A stretch of DNA of 64,000 nucleotides. Source: Acrocarpospora phusangensis (GTDB taxonomy: Bacteria > Actinomycetota > Actinomycetes > Streptosporangiales > Streptosporangiaceae). Every line of letters begins with the position of its first letter. Within the stretch, counting starts at the first letter, position 1. The notes under the pieces were generated by a model. That model had not been told where the DNA came from. It saw only the letters and a program-made list of their open reading frames with translations, and made no database searches. Of this stretch, positions 9,713 through 21,288 are shown piece by piece. The translations under genes were made by a program, and so were the position numbers. The DNA lies in contig NZ_BOOA01000002.1 of the NCBI RefSeq assembly GCF_016862995.1, forward strand, positions 181,263-245,262, written 5' to 3'.

Positions 9713-10444
9713 GTGCTCGCCGCCCTGCTCGACCTGATCCTGCCGCCCCGCTGCGCCGGCTGCGGCCGCGCGCCCCTCCCCGCCTGTCCCCTCTGCCCGG
9801 CCTGTACGGCACGGCTGCGCGGAGACCCCTCGCCGCGCCCGCCCGAGAACCCGCCTCTCGGCATGCCGGAGGTCTGGGCCGCCGCCGAGTACGCGGGGGC
9901 CGTGCGGCGGCTGCTGGTCGCCCACAAGGAGCGCGGGAGGGTGGCGCTCGCGCCACTCTTGGGTGGCTGCCTGGCCGAGACCCTCACCGCCGCGACAGGT
10001 GGGGTGTGGCCGGCGCTCGAACTGGTTCCGGTGCCCAGCGCCCCGGCCGCCACCCGCCGCCGGGGGCACGATCCGGTGCGGCGGATGGCGGCGGCCGCCG
10101 TACGGGAACTGCGGGCGCGGGGGCGGCCGGTCACGCTCGCGCCGGTGCTGCGGCCGCGGCGGCGGGTGGCCGACCAGGCGGGGCTGAGCGCGCCGGAGCG
10201 CGCCGAGAACCTGGCCGGCGGCTTCGTGGTCCCGGAGGGCCGGCCGCGGGCGTCAGGGCGCGTGCTGGCGGTGCTGGTGGACGACGTGGTGACGACGGGG
10301 GCGACGCTGGCCGCGGCGGCGGAGGCACTGCGCGCGGCGGGGGCGCAGGCGCCCCTGGCGGTCACCGTGGCGGCCACCAGGAAGCGGGTGACCACAACGC
10401 GACACGCCCGGGATGATCGAAATTTGGTAAGTGACCGAGAGTAA
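9713..10444 (+). CDS. comF: ComF family phosphoribosyltransferase-like protein
   Basis: A 243-residue protein starting at GTG 9713. The N-terminus has a zinc-ribbon-like cysteine set (RCAGCG then CPLCPAC). The C-terminal half is a phosphoribosyltransferase fold with the PRPP-binding loop VLVDDVVTTGAT near residues 186-197. In competent bacteria ComF supports DNA uptake; in actinomycetes this gene lies conserved between lpqB and hpf and its role is unproven. It starts 57 bases after lpqB and may be cotranscribed with it. Confidence 0.88.
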   Translation: MLAALLDLILPPRCAGCGRAPLPACPLCPACTARLRGDPSPRPPENPPLGMPEVWAAAEYAGAVRRLLVAHKERGRVALAPLLGGCLAETLTAATGGVWPALELVPVPSAPAATRRRGHDPVRRMAAAAVRELRARGRPVTLAPVLRPRRRVADQAGLSAPERAENLAGGFVVPEGRPRASGRVLAVLVDDVVTTGATLAAAAEALRAAGAQAPLAVTVAATRKRVTTTRHARDDRNLVSDRE

Positions 10445-10630
10445 AGAAACAGTTAAATAACGGTCTGGCCAAAGGGCTACATCTTCATGGCCTGGCCACG
10501 GCAGTCCCCCTGGTCAGGCACGTTCGGCGGGCTTCGCATAAGCAAGGCAACCTGACCAAACACGAACCTGCCGCAAGTGCCGTGCGGGCCGGGAAAATCA
10601 CCCAACGTGATCTTCTGGAAGAGGTCGCGG

Positions 10631-10659
10631 CTGACATTCGGCCCGGTAGCGACTAGCGT
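10631..10659 (+). promoter_or_regulatory. Candidate sigma-70-type promoter of the hpf leader
   Basis: CTGACA at 10631-10636 and TAGCGT at 10654-10659 are separated by 17 bases, an acceptable -35/-10 pair for a housekeeping actinobacterial sigma factor. The predicted start near 10666 would place transcription just ahead of the structured leader. Not experimentally supported. Confidence 0.4.
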
Positions 10660-10665
10660 TCAGGA

Positions 10666-10989
10666 CATGGCACCCGTCCGGGTCCGTGGTTGCGCCGGAC
10701 CGACTCCCACCCCCGCCGTTCGCGTGTGGGCGGCTCGGGTCTCGGTCTGGCTAGCCGATGCCAGCCGCAGGCAAAACGGTCCACGTAAGGCGACTCTTGG
10801 TCGACCGATCACGGTGCGGCTTAGAGGTAAGTCCTGCCTTCCCGGGGGTCCAGATGTCCCCCGTCAGAAGAGAAGGGCAGTAGTGGCAAAGAGCCGCGAA
10901 CCCCTCAGCAGGCGGATGTGGGGACGAAGACCAGGTCGGCCGGACGGGTGTTCCTTCATGTCAGTCGAGAGGCGAAGGGGGGCTTTTGC
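10666..10989 (+). ncRNA. Long structured 5' leader of hpf, candidate raiA-motif-like RNA
   Basis: The gap between comF and hpf is 545 bases and contains no convincing gene. From about 10680 it holds several strong hairpins: GGTCCG/CGGACC (10681-10686 with 10696-10701), CCCAC/GTGGG (10706-10710 with 10746-10750), and a nested pair, CTGCC/GGCAG (10834-10838 with 10876-10880) around CGGGGG/CCCCCG (10843-10848 with 10858-10863). Purine-rich unpaired segments follow up to the ribosome-binding site. A large conserved RNA class named raiA motif is known upstream of raiA/hpf genes in Firmicutes and Actinobacteria; identity with that class is inferred from position and structure only. Confidence 0.45.
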
Positions 10990-11658
10990 GTGGACATCAT
11001 CGTCAAGGGACGGCACACCGGAGTGAGTGACCGATTCCGTGATCACGTGACGACCAAGCTGGCCAGAATCGAGCGTCTGGACAACAAACTCATCCGCGTG
11101 GACGTGGAAGTGTCCAAGGAGCGCAACCCGCGGATGGCGGATCAGCGAGAGCGAGTGGAACTGACGATCCACTGCAAGGGCCCGGCCATCCGGGCCGAGG
11201 CGGCGGCCGACGACCGGTTCTCCGCTCTCGACATCGCTCTCGGCAAACTCGAGTCACGGCTGCGCCGGATCAGCGATCGGCGCAAGATCCATCACGGCAA
11301 GAACTGCCCGCCCTCCGTCGCCGAACTCACCGCGGCTCTGGCCGACGTGAACCAGGAGTCCGACTCGACGCGGACCCCGACGCCGGAATCCGAGTCCCGG
11401 TACGAGTACGTCCCACCGCAGAAGCGCAACGGTTACACCGAGCCCATCATCCCGATCGAGCAGGACGGCGACGGCCCGCTGGTCGTCCGGGAGAAGTTCC
11501 ACCAGTCCGATCCGATCACCATCGACCAGGCGCTCCTGGAGATGGAACTGGTCGGCCACGACTTCTTCCTGTTCCGCGACAAGGAAGGCGGGCAGCCCAG
11601 CGTGGTCTACCGGCGCCGCGGTTACGACTACGGCGTGCTCAGGCTCGTCGAAAGCTGA
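10990..11658 (+). CDS. hpf: Ribosome hibernation-promoting factor, long form
   Basis: A 222-residue protein. I place the start at GTG 10990, because the mature N-terminus MDIIVKGRHTGVSDRF matches the family and a strong AGGCGAAGGGGGG ribosome-binding site precedes it; 24 extra upstream in-frame codons do not resemble the family. The N-terminal S30AE/YfiA domain (residues 1-100) binds the 30S decoding centre. After a linker, the C-terminal dimerisation domain (about 160-222) includes DFFLFRDKEGG and ends VVYRRRGYDYGVLRL. The long form makes 100S ribosome dimers in stationary phase. Its leader and 3' region both hold marked RNA structure. Confidence 0.95.
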   Translation: MDIIVKGRHTGVSDRFRDHVTTKLARIERLDNKLIRVDVEVSKERNPRMADQRERVELTIHCKGPAIRAEAAADDRFSALDIALGKLESRLRRISDRRKIHHGKNCPPSVAELTAALADVNQESDSTRTPTPESESRYEYVPPQKRNGYTEPIIPIEQDGDGPLVVREKFHQSDPITIDQALLEMELVGHDFFLFRDKEGGQPSVVYRRRGYDYGVLRLVES

Positions 11659-11671
11659 CCCGGACACCGCC

Positions 11672-11751
11672 TATAAATGAGAAAGCCGCGGTATGGATTC
11701 GCCTTACCGGCCTCCGTCGCGGCTGTCCATAGGACAGGTTTCTCGTTTATA
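11672..11751 (+). ncRNA. Candidate three-way-junction RNA between hpf and the response regulator
   Basis: Starting 13 bases after the hpf stop codon, 11672-11684 pairs with 11739-11751 over 13 base pairs, one of them a U-G wobble. The closed region contains two further stems: GCCGCG 11685-11690 with CGCGGC 11718-11723, and TGTCC 11724-11728 with GGACA 11732-11736 around a three-base ATA loop. Stems abut directly except for a GG linker at 11737-11738. The outer stem is AT-rich, unlike its surroundings. The wobble pair would be an A-C mismatch on the other strand, so the plus strand is the likely RNA. No known family was recognised. Confidence 0.5.
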
Positions 11752-11767
11752 CCCTTCACCGTAGAAA

Positions 11768-11803
11768 CCGGCGCCCCACACCTTCGTTGGTGCGGGGCGC
11801 CGG
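11768..11803 (+). terminator. Strong GC hairpin, possible terminator or expression platform
   Basis: CCGGCGCCCC pairs with GGGGCGCCGG, one mismatch follows, then CACC/GGTG around a short TTCGTT loop. No T-run follows, so intrinsic termination is uncertain. It lies 17 bases after the three-way junction and 104 bases before the response-regulator start. Confidence 0.45.
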
Positions 11804-11906
11804 GCGCTGGATCGCACCATGGAGATCGAAACGAAGATCCTCGCCAGGGCTGGAGGCCGTGTAATGATGGCTGTCCGGCGACCTTGGCCCCCCACGAGGA
11901 GGAGCT

Positions 11907-12620
11907 GTGAGTGAGCGCAGCGAGCGAGACGAGGTGGCCCGCTCTGCTGGTCGTAACGAACCGATCCGCGTCCTGATAGTCGACGATCATTCGCTGATCC
12001 GGCGCAGCCTGGAGCTGGCGCTGGCGGCGGAGGCGGACATCGAGGTCGTCGGAGAGGCGAGCGACGGCCAGGAGGCGGTCGAGCTCGCCGAACGGCTGCT
12101 GCCCGACGTGGTCCTGATGGACGTGCGCATGCCGCGCAAGGACGGCATCCAGGCGACCCGGGCCATCAAGGAGAGCATGCCGTCCACCCGGATCATCATG
12201 CTCACCGCGAGCGACGAGGAGGAGGACCTCTTCGAGGCCTTCAAGGCCGGCGCCACCGGCTACCTGCTCAAGGACGTCCAGATCGACGAGGTCCCCGACG
12301 CCGTCCGCGGCGTGCACGGCGGCCAGTCCTTCATCAACCCCGCCATGGCGACCAAACTCATCACCGAGTTCGCCAGCATCAGCCGCAAAGAGGCGGAACG
12401 CCCCCCGCAACTCCCGGTCCCCCGCCTCACCGACCGCGAGATGGAAGTCCTCCGCCTGGTCGCCAAAGGCATGAACAACCGCGAAATCGCCAAAGAACTC
12501 TTCATCTCCGAGAACACCGTCAAAAACCACGTCCGCAACATCCTGGAGAAACTCCAGCTCCACTCCCGCATGGAAGCCGTCGTCTACGCAGTCCGCGAAC
12601 GCCTCCTGGAGATCACCTGA
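11907..12620 (+). CDS. NarL/LuxR-family response regulator (orphan)
   Basis: A 237-residue regulator with GTG start behind a GAGGAGGAG ribosome-binding site. The receiver domain (residues 20-140) has Asp26/27, phospho-acceptor Asp72 in LMDVRMPR and the conserved Lys in YLLKDV. The C-terminal LuxR-type HTH contains [22 protein letters not shown] and [14 protein letters not shown]. No histidine kinase is adjacent, so the partner is unknown. Position directly after hpf is conserved in actinomycetes as I recall. The intervening 248 bases carry an RNA-like structure that could control this gene. Confidence 0.93.
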   Translation: MSERSERDEVARSAGRNEPIRVLIVDDHSLIRRSLELALAAEADIEVVGEASDGQEAVELAERLLPDVVLMDVRMPRKDGIQATRAIKESMPSTRIIMLTASDEEEDLFEAFKAGATGYLLKDVQIDEVPDAVRGVHGGQSFINPAMATKLITEFASISRKEAERPPQLPVPRLTDREMEVLRLVAKGMNNREIAKELFISENTVKNHVRNILEKLQLHSRMEAVVYAVRERLLEIT

Positions 12621-12634
12621 CGGGCTGGCCGGAG

Positions 12635-13828
12635 TCAGGTCACTCGGTCTATGCGGATTTTGGTGCAGTTGACCCAGGTGGCGGCTTCGGTTAGGGCCGT
12701 GTGGATGGGGTCGAGGGACTTGGTGCCGGGTTGGAGGGTCACCTGGCGGGCGATGAGCGTGTCGCCTTCGCGGGCCGGGTCGACGCGGGCGATGAGTTTG
12801 CCGCCGGAGAGGATCGGCATGGCGAAGTAGCCGTGGACGCGTCTGTCCTTGGGGACGTACGCCTCCAGGCGGTGGGTCATGCCGAAGACGCGTTCGGTGC
12901 GGGCGCGGTCCCAGATGAGGGAGTCGAAGGGGGACAGGGGCGTCGTGCGGTGGCGGCCGCGGGGGTCGCCGGCGGCCAGGGCGGCGGGGTCGGCCCAGGC
13001 GTTGGGGGTGGCGCTGCGGGCGGACGGGAGGCCGGTCAGGGTGACCGGGGCGCCGCGGGTTCTGGCGGGTGGCCAGCCGGCGACGTGCACGGGGACCAGG
13101 CCGGCGCCGCCGCTGCGCAGGGCCTCGTCGAGCAGGGCGGCGTGCGGGCCCTTGACCCGGGTGTAGTCGACCAGGTCGGCGCGGGTGGCGACGGCCAGGG
13201 ACTCGCCGGCGACGCGGGTCAGCCGGGTGACCGCCTCGGCGTCGGTGAGCTCGGTCTCCCGCAGGTGCGCGGGGACGACGCGCTCGGCCAGGTCGTAGAC
13301 GCGGCGCCAGCCGACGCGCTTGACGCAGACCACCTCGCCGATGTCGAGCAGGAACTCGATGGAGATCTTGGAGTCGGACCAGTCCCACCAGGGGCCGCCG
13401 TTCTTGGCGCCGCCGATGTCGGTGGTGGTCACCGGGCCCTCGGCGCGGACCCGGTCGAGGACCTTCTCCACGCCGGCGGGGACCTCGTGCCAGCGGATGC
13501 CCTTCTCGCGGTAGGCGCGGCGGCGGAAGCCGTACAGCGGCCAGTGTTCGAGGGGGAGGACGCAGGCGGCGTGGCACCAGTACTCGAAGGCGTCGCCGCT
13601 CCAGTAGGCGCGTTCGACCGCGTCCCTGCCGATGGCGCCGAGGCGCGCGTAGGCCACCAGTTCGTGGGAGCGGGCCAGCACCGAGATGGTGTCCAGCTGC
13701 ACGGCGCCGAGGCGGCGCAGCATCGCGGGCGCGCCGCCGCGCCGGCCGTCGGCGCCCAGGAAGCCCTGGGCGCGCAGGATCAGCCGCCTCGCCTCGTCGG
13801 CCGTCAAGTCATGCACGGAATCCGTCAC
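12635..13828 (-). CDS. Winged-helix DNA-binding protein of the YcaQ/AlkX DNA glycosylase family
   Basis: About 397 residues, close to the family's usual length. I chose the GTG at 13828 (VTDSVHDLTADEARR); a TTG at 13858 would add ten residues without support. Conserved features include LGAVQLDTISVLARSHELVAYARLG near the N-terminus and SPFDSLIWDRART and YFAMPILSGGKLIARVDPA toward the C-terminus. E. coli YcaQ excises interstrand crosslinks and alkylated bases, and related actinobacterial proteins protect producers of DNA-damaging antibiotics. Catalytic residues were not checked in detail. It converges with the preceding response regulator gene. Confidence 0.85.
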   Translation of the reverse strand: MTDSVHDLTADEARRLILRAQGFLGADGRRGGAPAMLRRLGAVQLDTISVLARSHELVAYARLGAIGRDAVERAYWSGDAFEYWCHAACVLPLEHWPLYGFRRRAYREKGIRWHEVPAGVEKVLDRVRAEGPVTTTDIGGAKNGGPWWDWSDSKISIEFLLDIGEVVCVKRVGWRRVYDLAERVVPAHLRETELTDAEAVTRLTRVAGESLAVATRADLVDYTRVKGPHAALLDEALRSGGAGLVPVHVAGWPPARTRGAPVTLTGLPSARSATPNAWADPAALAAGDPRGRHRTTPLSPFDSLIWDRARTERVFGMTHRLEAYVPKDRRVHGYFAMPILSGGKLIARVDPAREGDTLIARQVTLQPGTKSLDPIHTALTEAATWVNCTKIRIDRVT

Positions 13829-13974
13829 GGGTCCGATGCTAGAGCCCGCCACCGACAAAACGCCTACGCCGGTTTCGCCTCGGGCCCGACCGGCCGGGTC
13901 CCAGAGCCGGCTCAGCCCATGCTCCGGGTCGGCCCGTGCTCAGCTCAGCCTGTGTTATCGGTTCGGCTCGTGGG

Positions 13975-14277
13975 TCAGTTGAGCTCGTGCAGGGTCTTCT
14001 GCTCCAGACGCTGCTCGTGCGGGGAGTGGTGCTCCGCCGCCCGCAGCGCCCGGGGCGCGTCCACGATGACGTCGGAGAAGATGTCGAAGACCAGGGCCAG
14101 CAGGCCGCCCACCGCGCAGATGCCCGCGCCGACCCAGAAGAGCACCCACATGGGGGCGTTCCCACCGAGCCCGGTCAGCGCGACCCCGCCGACGGTGAAC
14201 CCGATGAGGATGACGGAGACGGCGAGCCACGACTTGGCGCTGCCCCCGTGACTGCCCTGGTGCGCAGTTTCTGCCAT
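13975..14277 (-). CDS. Small two-helix membrane protein (HGxxPAAW-like family)
   Basis: A 100-residue protein with a short hydrophilic head containing HGGSAKSW, two membrane helices (about 18-38 and 43-65) and a charged cytoplasmic tail. The head motif and topology resemble the HGxxPAAW family of small actinobacterial membrane proteins, with Pro-Ala-Ala replaced by Ala-Lys-Ser. Function is unknown. It is transcribed away from secA, whose start is 251 bases away. Confidence 0.65.
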   Translation of the reverse strand: MAETAHQGSHGGSAKSWLAVSVILIGFTVGGVALTGLGGNAPMWVLFWVGAGICAVGGLLALVFDIFSDVIVDAPRALRAAEHHSPHEQRLEQKTLHELN

Positions 14278-14528
14278 ATCCGCTTACCTACCTGACCCGC
14301 CCCACCGGAACACGGGGCCTCGCTCGTACGTTTGTCAGGGTTGAGCCTATCGACATGCCCCCTCGGTATGCCCCCGGGTCCTCCGCTCCGTTTACACCGG
14401 CCGTCAGACGACTGTGTCGGGTGGCTGTGTCCGGTGGTGGAACCGCCTACGATGGCTTCGGGGAAGTATGTCTTGTCCTCAACTCCGGCGGGTGAGCCGG
14501 GGTAGACCTGCGAGGAGCTTTACTAACA

Positions 14529-17333
<2,805 letters not shown>

Positions 17334-17340
17334 GGCCAGT

Positions 17341-17381
17341 CGAAGAAGCCCGCGCCGGGTCATCCGGCGCGGGCTTCTTCG
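17341..17381. terminator. Bidirectional terminator between secA and the Rv3235-like gene
   Basis: An 18-base perfect inverted repeat (17341-17358 with 17364-17381) around the loop GTCAT lies between convergent genes. Its ends, GAAGAA and TTCTTC, give short A/T-rich tails in both directions. Confidence 0.85.
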
Positions 17382-17382
17382 T

Positions 17383-17850
17383 TCACGCGGTTTCGAAGTC
17401 GGTGACGAGCCACTGCGTGCCGTACCGTTCGAGGCGGACGGCGAGGGCGCGGCTGCGGGTGCCGCAGTGCACCAGCAGGCACATTTCCACGGCACCCGGG
17501 CGAGGGGACTGCACGTGTGGGGCGCCGGCCATCGGCGGGCGCTGCGTGTCGATCATCTTCCCGGCCCGGATCAGTTCGGTGTAGGCGCGTTCGGACAGCC
17601 GGTCCTGCACGGTCTCCGGTGGTCTCCGACCGGCGAGGATCTCCGCCAGCGCCTGACCCAGGCCGCGCAGCCGCCGTTCGTCGGGGATGGAACCGGACGA
17701 TCCGATCGCCAGCGGCCGCCGGTCCCGTACGGGTTCGGGGGCGGGCAGGTAGGCGAGGGCCAGGGATCCGCTGGTCTGGGGCTCGTCGTCGTACGGGGGG
17801 TCGGCTTGGGGGACGGGCACGAGCCGGGGAAGCGGGATCGGCTTGGGCAT
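17383..17850 (-). CDS. Rv3235-family protein
   Basis: A 155-residue protein. The first about 45 residues are Pro-rich and disordered. The C-terminal domain (about 55-155) carries LGQALAEILAGRRPPETVQDRLS and ends with a beta segment LLVHCGTRSRALAVRLERYG, matching the small Rv3235 family found near secA in actinobacteria. Function is unknown. It converges with secA over a strong shared terminator. No signal peptide or membrane helix is seen. Confidence 0.75.
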   Translation of the reverse strand: MPKPIPLPRLVPVPQADPPYDDEPQTSGSLALAYLPAPEPVRDRRPLAIGSSGSIPDERRLRGLGQALAEILAGRRPPETVQDRLSERAYTELIRAGKMIDTQRPPMAGAPHVQSPRPGAVEMCLLVHCGTRSRALAVRLERYGTQWLVTDFETA

Positions 17851-18033
17851 CGAGTCTCCGAGGGGGGTCGGGCGATCGGTCCCCTAGAAGAGATTCCGGC
17901 CAGCCCTCCCGAATACCACCCGCCCCAGATTTCCCGCTCTTGTACGGCGATTCGCTCAGATTAACCAAGAAGATCCACCAAGTCGGTCGGCTTTCGGAGC
18001 ACCAGCTTCCCGGCAACCAGATGGCCGCAAAAC

Positions 18034-19827
18034 CTAGCGGAACAGCTCGGCCAGCGCCGGATTGTCGATGCCCTCCCCGAGCCTGCGCGCGTTCCCCAGC
18101 GCGGCGGAGTCGCCCAGCCGCCACCGGTGCAGCTGCGCCCGTACCACGAACTCCCGCATATCGCAGTGGGCGGCCAGCGTCGCCAGCGGGTCCACCAGGG
18201 CGATCGCCCGATCCCGGTCCTCGTGTTTCAGCGCGGTCGTGACGGCGGCGTCCAGGGCGTACGCGTGGATCCACTGGTACCGGTCGGGCACCCGTACGCA
18301 GCGGAATGTCGCCTCGTCCTGCCATTTGACGGCCGTGGCGTAGTCGGCGCGGGTGGCGTTGAGCAGGCCCAGGCCCCGCGCCGACATCGCCTCCCAGCAC
18401 GGGTCGCCGAGCTGGCAGGCCAGCTCCCAGGCGTGTTCGAGGGCGTCCCCCGCCTCCTCCAGCCTCTCGGCGTGGAGGTCGAGTTCGGCCTGGAGCGTCT
18501 GCGGCCAGGGCAGGAACGCCATCCAGCGCTGCCGGGAGGTCAGGTCCAGCGAGCGCCGCAGCGCCGCGGCCGCCTCGCCGTGTTCGGCCCGCAGCAGGTG
18601 GGCGCGGGCCAGGATCGACAACGACCACGCCTGCTGCCGGTGGTCCTGACAGCGCGCGGCCCGCTCGACGGACTCGTTCAGGTAACCGAACGCCGCCGGA
18701 TAGTCGCCGACGTCGGAGGAGCTCATCCCGCGCAGCCCGAACAGGGCGGCGAACTCGGCGTCGGTCTCGGCCGCCGACTGGGCCTTCCTCAGCCATTCGT
18801 CCGCGGTGTCCCGCCGGCCGGCCTGCACCTCCACGAAGCCGAGCTCCCGGTAGGCCCGCGCGGCCATCGCCCGGTCGCCGGTCCGCTCGGTCAGCGCGAT
18901 GGCCTCGTGCATGGCGATGGAGCCCTCGGAGTCGCGTCCCCGGGCCGCGTGGATCAGCGCGGAGCCGAGCGCCACCAGCGCCCGGCCCTGCAATCCCGTA
19001 TCCCCATGGCGGGCCGCCTCGGCGACGGCGCGGCGCAGGCACTGCAACCCCGCGTCCACGGCTCCGGCCGCGATGGCGGCCCGGCCCGCGTCCAGCTGGC
19101 TGGATCCGGCGGCCCGGCCGCTCAGCGCGGGAGCCACCGGCCTTCCCGTGGTCACGGAGGTCGCCTCGTACAGCACCGCCGACGGTTTCAGGCCGAGTTC
19201 GCGCCGCAGGATGTCCTCGCAGACCGCGACCTGCCGTAACGCGGCGGCCCTGTCCCCGCTGCTGGCCAGGCTCCGGACCAGCAGCTCGTGGTTGCCCTCC
19301 TCCAGCGGGTTGCGGGCAACCGCCCGGGCCGCGTACGCGACGGCGTCCCCGGCCCGTCCGGCGGCGAGCAGGCCGACGGCGACCTGGCGGCAGCGGGCCT
19401 CGATCCGCGCCGAGAGCCGGTGGCGTTCGACCAGCAGCCAGGACTCGAACCCGGAGCCCCCGGCCAGGCTCACCCGCTCCAGCAGGTCGCCGTCGGCCTG
19501 GAGCAGGGGGGAGGAGTCGGCGTCGTCGCGGGTGATCAGGTCCACGTCCACGACCGCCTCGCCAGCCAGCGAGACGGACACCGGGTCGCCGGTCAGCGCG
19601 CCGGGCAGGCCCAGCGTCCTGCGCAGCTCGGCCAGCGTCCAGCGGAGCGCGCCGAGCGGGTCGTCGGCGTCGGCGAACAGCAGTTCGGCCAGGTGCCTGC
19701 GGGTCTGCGGCCGTCCGGTGAGGAGCAGGTAGCCGAGCAGAGCCCACGCCTTGCGGCCGCGCGGCTGGCGCACCGCCACATCGTCACGTTCGATGACCGG
19801 ACGCCCGAGCAGCCGGATCGTCAACAT
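18034..19827 (-). CDS. SARP/BTAD-type transcriptional regulator with TPR-like C-terminus
   Basis: A 597-residue protein. Residues 1-90 resemble an OmpR-like winged helix (LTIRLLGRPVIERDDVAV, then GRKAWALLGYLLL and RHLAELLF). A bacterial transcriptional activator domain (BTAD) covers about 90-230, ending RELGLKPSAVLYE. The remaining 350 residues are Ala/Arg/Leu-rich helical repeats consistent with TPRs. It lacks an AAA module, so it belongs to the intermediate-size class. Such proteins often activate secondary-metabolite clusters, but none is visible here. It is monocistronic, with no clear target gene. Confidence 0.82.
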   Translation of the reverse strand: MLTIRLLGRPVIERDDVAVRQPRGRKAWALLGYLLLTGRPQTRRHLAELLFADADDPLGALRWTLAELRRTLGLPGALTGDPVSVSLAGEAVVDVDLITRDDADSSPLLQADGDLLERVSLAGGSGFESWLLVERHRLSARIEARCRQVAVGLLAAGRAGDAVAYAARAVARNPLEEGNHELLVRSLASSGDRAAALRQVAVCEDILRRELGLKPSAVLYEATSVTTGRPVAPALSGRAAGSSQLDAGRAAIAAGAVDAGLQCLRRAVAEAARHGDTGLQGRALVALGSALIHAARGRDSEGSIAMHEAIALTERTGDRAMAARAYRELGFVEVQAGRRDTADEWLRKAQSAAETDAEFAALFGLRGMSSSDVGDYPAAFGYLNESVERAARCQDHRQQAWSLSILARAHLLRAEHGEAAAALRRSLDLTSRQRWMAFLPWPQTLQAELDLHAERLEEAGDALEHAWELACQLGDPCWEAMSARGLGLLNATRADYATAVKWQDEATFRCVRVPDRYQWIHAYALDAAVTTALKHEDRDRAIALVDPLATLAAHCDMREFVVRAQLHRWRLGDSAALGNARRLGEGIDNPALAELFR

Positions 19828-19899
19828 GGCCCCACCTCGGGTCTCGCCAGGCCGAGAGTCGCTTTCCCACTGTAAGCGAAGAAGGTGAAGATCCCCGGG

Positions 19900-21264
19900 T
19901 CAGGATCGGGACGGCGCCGGCTCCGCGCCCTCGCCGGAGTCCACGTCCGGCTCCTGCTCCCGGCCCGGCGTCATGATGTTCAGCCGCCTGATCAGGAAAC
20001 TGAAGATCACGTAGTAGACCACCGCGTAGATCAGGCCGACCAGCATGACCAGCCAGAAGTTGTGCGTGTTGGCCTTCCCGAAGTTCAGCAGCGCGTCGGT
20101 GGCCCCGGCCGAGAAGCCGAAGCCCAGCCGCGCGTCCAGCGCCGCCATCAGCGCCATGGACAGGCCGGTCAGCAGCGCGTGCACCACGAACAGCACCGGC
20201 GCCACGAAGATGAACGCGAACTCGATCGGCTCGGTGATGCCCGTCACAAACGAGACCAGCGCGGCGGAGATCATGATGCCGCCGACCGCCGTCCTGCGGT
20301 GCGCCGGGGCGGCCCGCCAGATGGCGACCGCCGCCGCCGGCAGGCCGAACATCATCACCGGGAAGAAACCGGTCATGAAGGAGCCCGCGCCGTCCGCGCC
20401 CTGCAGGTAGCAGGTCAGGTCGCCGGTGAACTGGGCGCCGCCGACCGTGCAGCCCGGCACCTGGAACCAGACGATGGAGTTGATGATGTGGTGCAGGCCG
20501 ACCGGGATGAGCAGGCGGTTGGCGGTGCCGTACACACCGGCGCCGACCTCGTTGTGGTCGGCCAGCCAGCTGCCGAAGTTGTTGATGACCTCGCCGATGG
20601 GCGGCCACACCAGGCCGAAGACGACCCCCAGCAGCACCGCCGCGAACGCGGTCACGATCGGCACGAACCTGCGCCCGCCGAAGAAGGCCAGCCAGGTCGG
20701 CAGCTTGATCCGGTAGTACCGCTGCCAGAGCAGCGCCGCCACCAGTCCGATCACGATGCCGCCGAGCACCCCGGTCGGGTTCCCCGCCGCCCAGTTGATC
20801 ACTTCGACCGGCCTGCCGTCCGCCCCCACCACCTGCTGCGACACCCGCTGGTGTACGACATCCGCCGCCGGCGCGTCGAAGAACAGGCCCTTGGACACCC
20901 GGTCGAAGATGAGGTAGCCCACCAGGGCGGCCACCGCCGTGGAGCCGTCCGCCTTGCGGGCGAAGCCGATCGCCACACCGATCGCGAACAGCAGCGGCAG
21001 CGCGCCGAACAGCACGTCGCCGGCGTTGGCGAGCACCTTCGCCACGTTCGCCATCCACCCGAACCCGGCCACGTCGGCCAGGCCCCCCGGCTCCGCGCCG
21101 TTGGAGCCCAGCATGTCCGGCTGGCCGAAACGCAGCAGCAGGGCGGCGGCCGGCAGCACGGCGATCGGCAGCATCAGCGAGCGGCCCAGCCGCTGGAGCA
21201 CGCCCATCACCGCGGAACCGGCGCCCCGGTCGTTCGGCATGCCCGGGATGGAGGTGGAACTCAT
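19900..21264 (-). CDS. PTS EIIC permease, N-acetylglucosamine/glucose type
   Basis: A 454-residue integral membrane permease of the glucose superfamily of PTS systems. It begins with LQRLGRSLMLPIAVLPAAALLLRFGQ, a signature of NagE/PtsG EIIC domains, and has about eight to ten hydrophobic helices. It has no fused EIIB or EIIA; those are separate genes at 23271 and 23519, the arrangement seen for actinomycete GlcNAc systems. It lies 24 bases downstream of the GntR regulator on the same strand, so the two are probably one transcript. GlcNAc specificity is inferred from the DasR-like regulator, the isomerase and the hexosaminidase nearby. Confidence 0.9.
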   Translation of the reverse strand: MSSTSIPGMPNDRGAGSAVMGVLQRLGRSLMLPIAVLPAAALLLRFGQPDMLGSNGAEPGGLADVAGFGWMANVAKVLANAGDVLFGALPLLFAIGVAIGFARKADGSTAVAALVGYLIFDRVSKGLFFDAPAADVVHQRVSQQVVGADGRPVEVINWAAGNPTGVLGGIVIGLVAALLWQRYYRIKLPTWLAFFGGRRFVPIVTAFAAVLLGVVFGLVWPPIGEVINNFGSWLADHNEVGAGVYGTANRLLIPVGLHHIINSIVWFQVPGCTVGGAQFTGDLTCYLQGADGAGSFMTGFFPVMMFGLPAAAVAIWRAAPAHRRTAVGGIMISAALVSFVTGITEPIEFAFIFVAPVLFVVHALLTGLSMALMAALDARLGFGFSAGATDALLNFGKANTHNFWLVMLVGLIYAVVYYVIFSFLIRRLNIMTPGREQEPDVDSGEGAEPAPSRS

Positions 21265-21288
21265 CGGGATCCTCCAAGGTGGGGGAGG

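Noticed and set aside
10577..11026. A 149-codon open frame before hpf as a gene
   Set aside because: It has low-similarity Arg/Pro/Gly-rich sequence, no ribosome-binding site, and overlaps the hpf start and the structured leader.
12635..13858. TTG start at 13858 for the YcaQ-like gene
   Set aside because: No ribosome-binding site and the extra ten residues add nothing recognisable; GTG 13828 is a simpler choice.
18034..19827. SARP regulator as part of an antibiotic cluster
   Set aside because: Neighbours are secA-linked and PTS genes; no biosynthetic enzymes are present.
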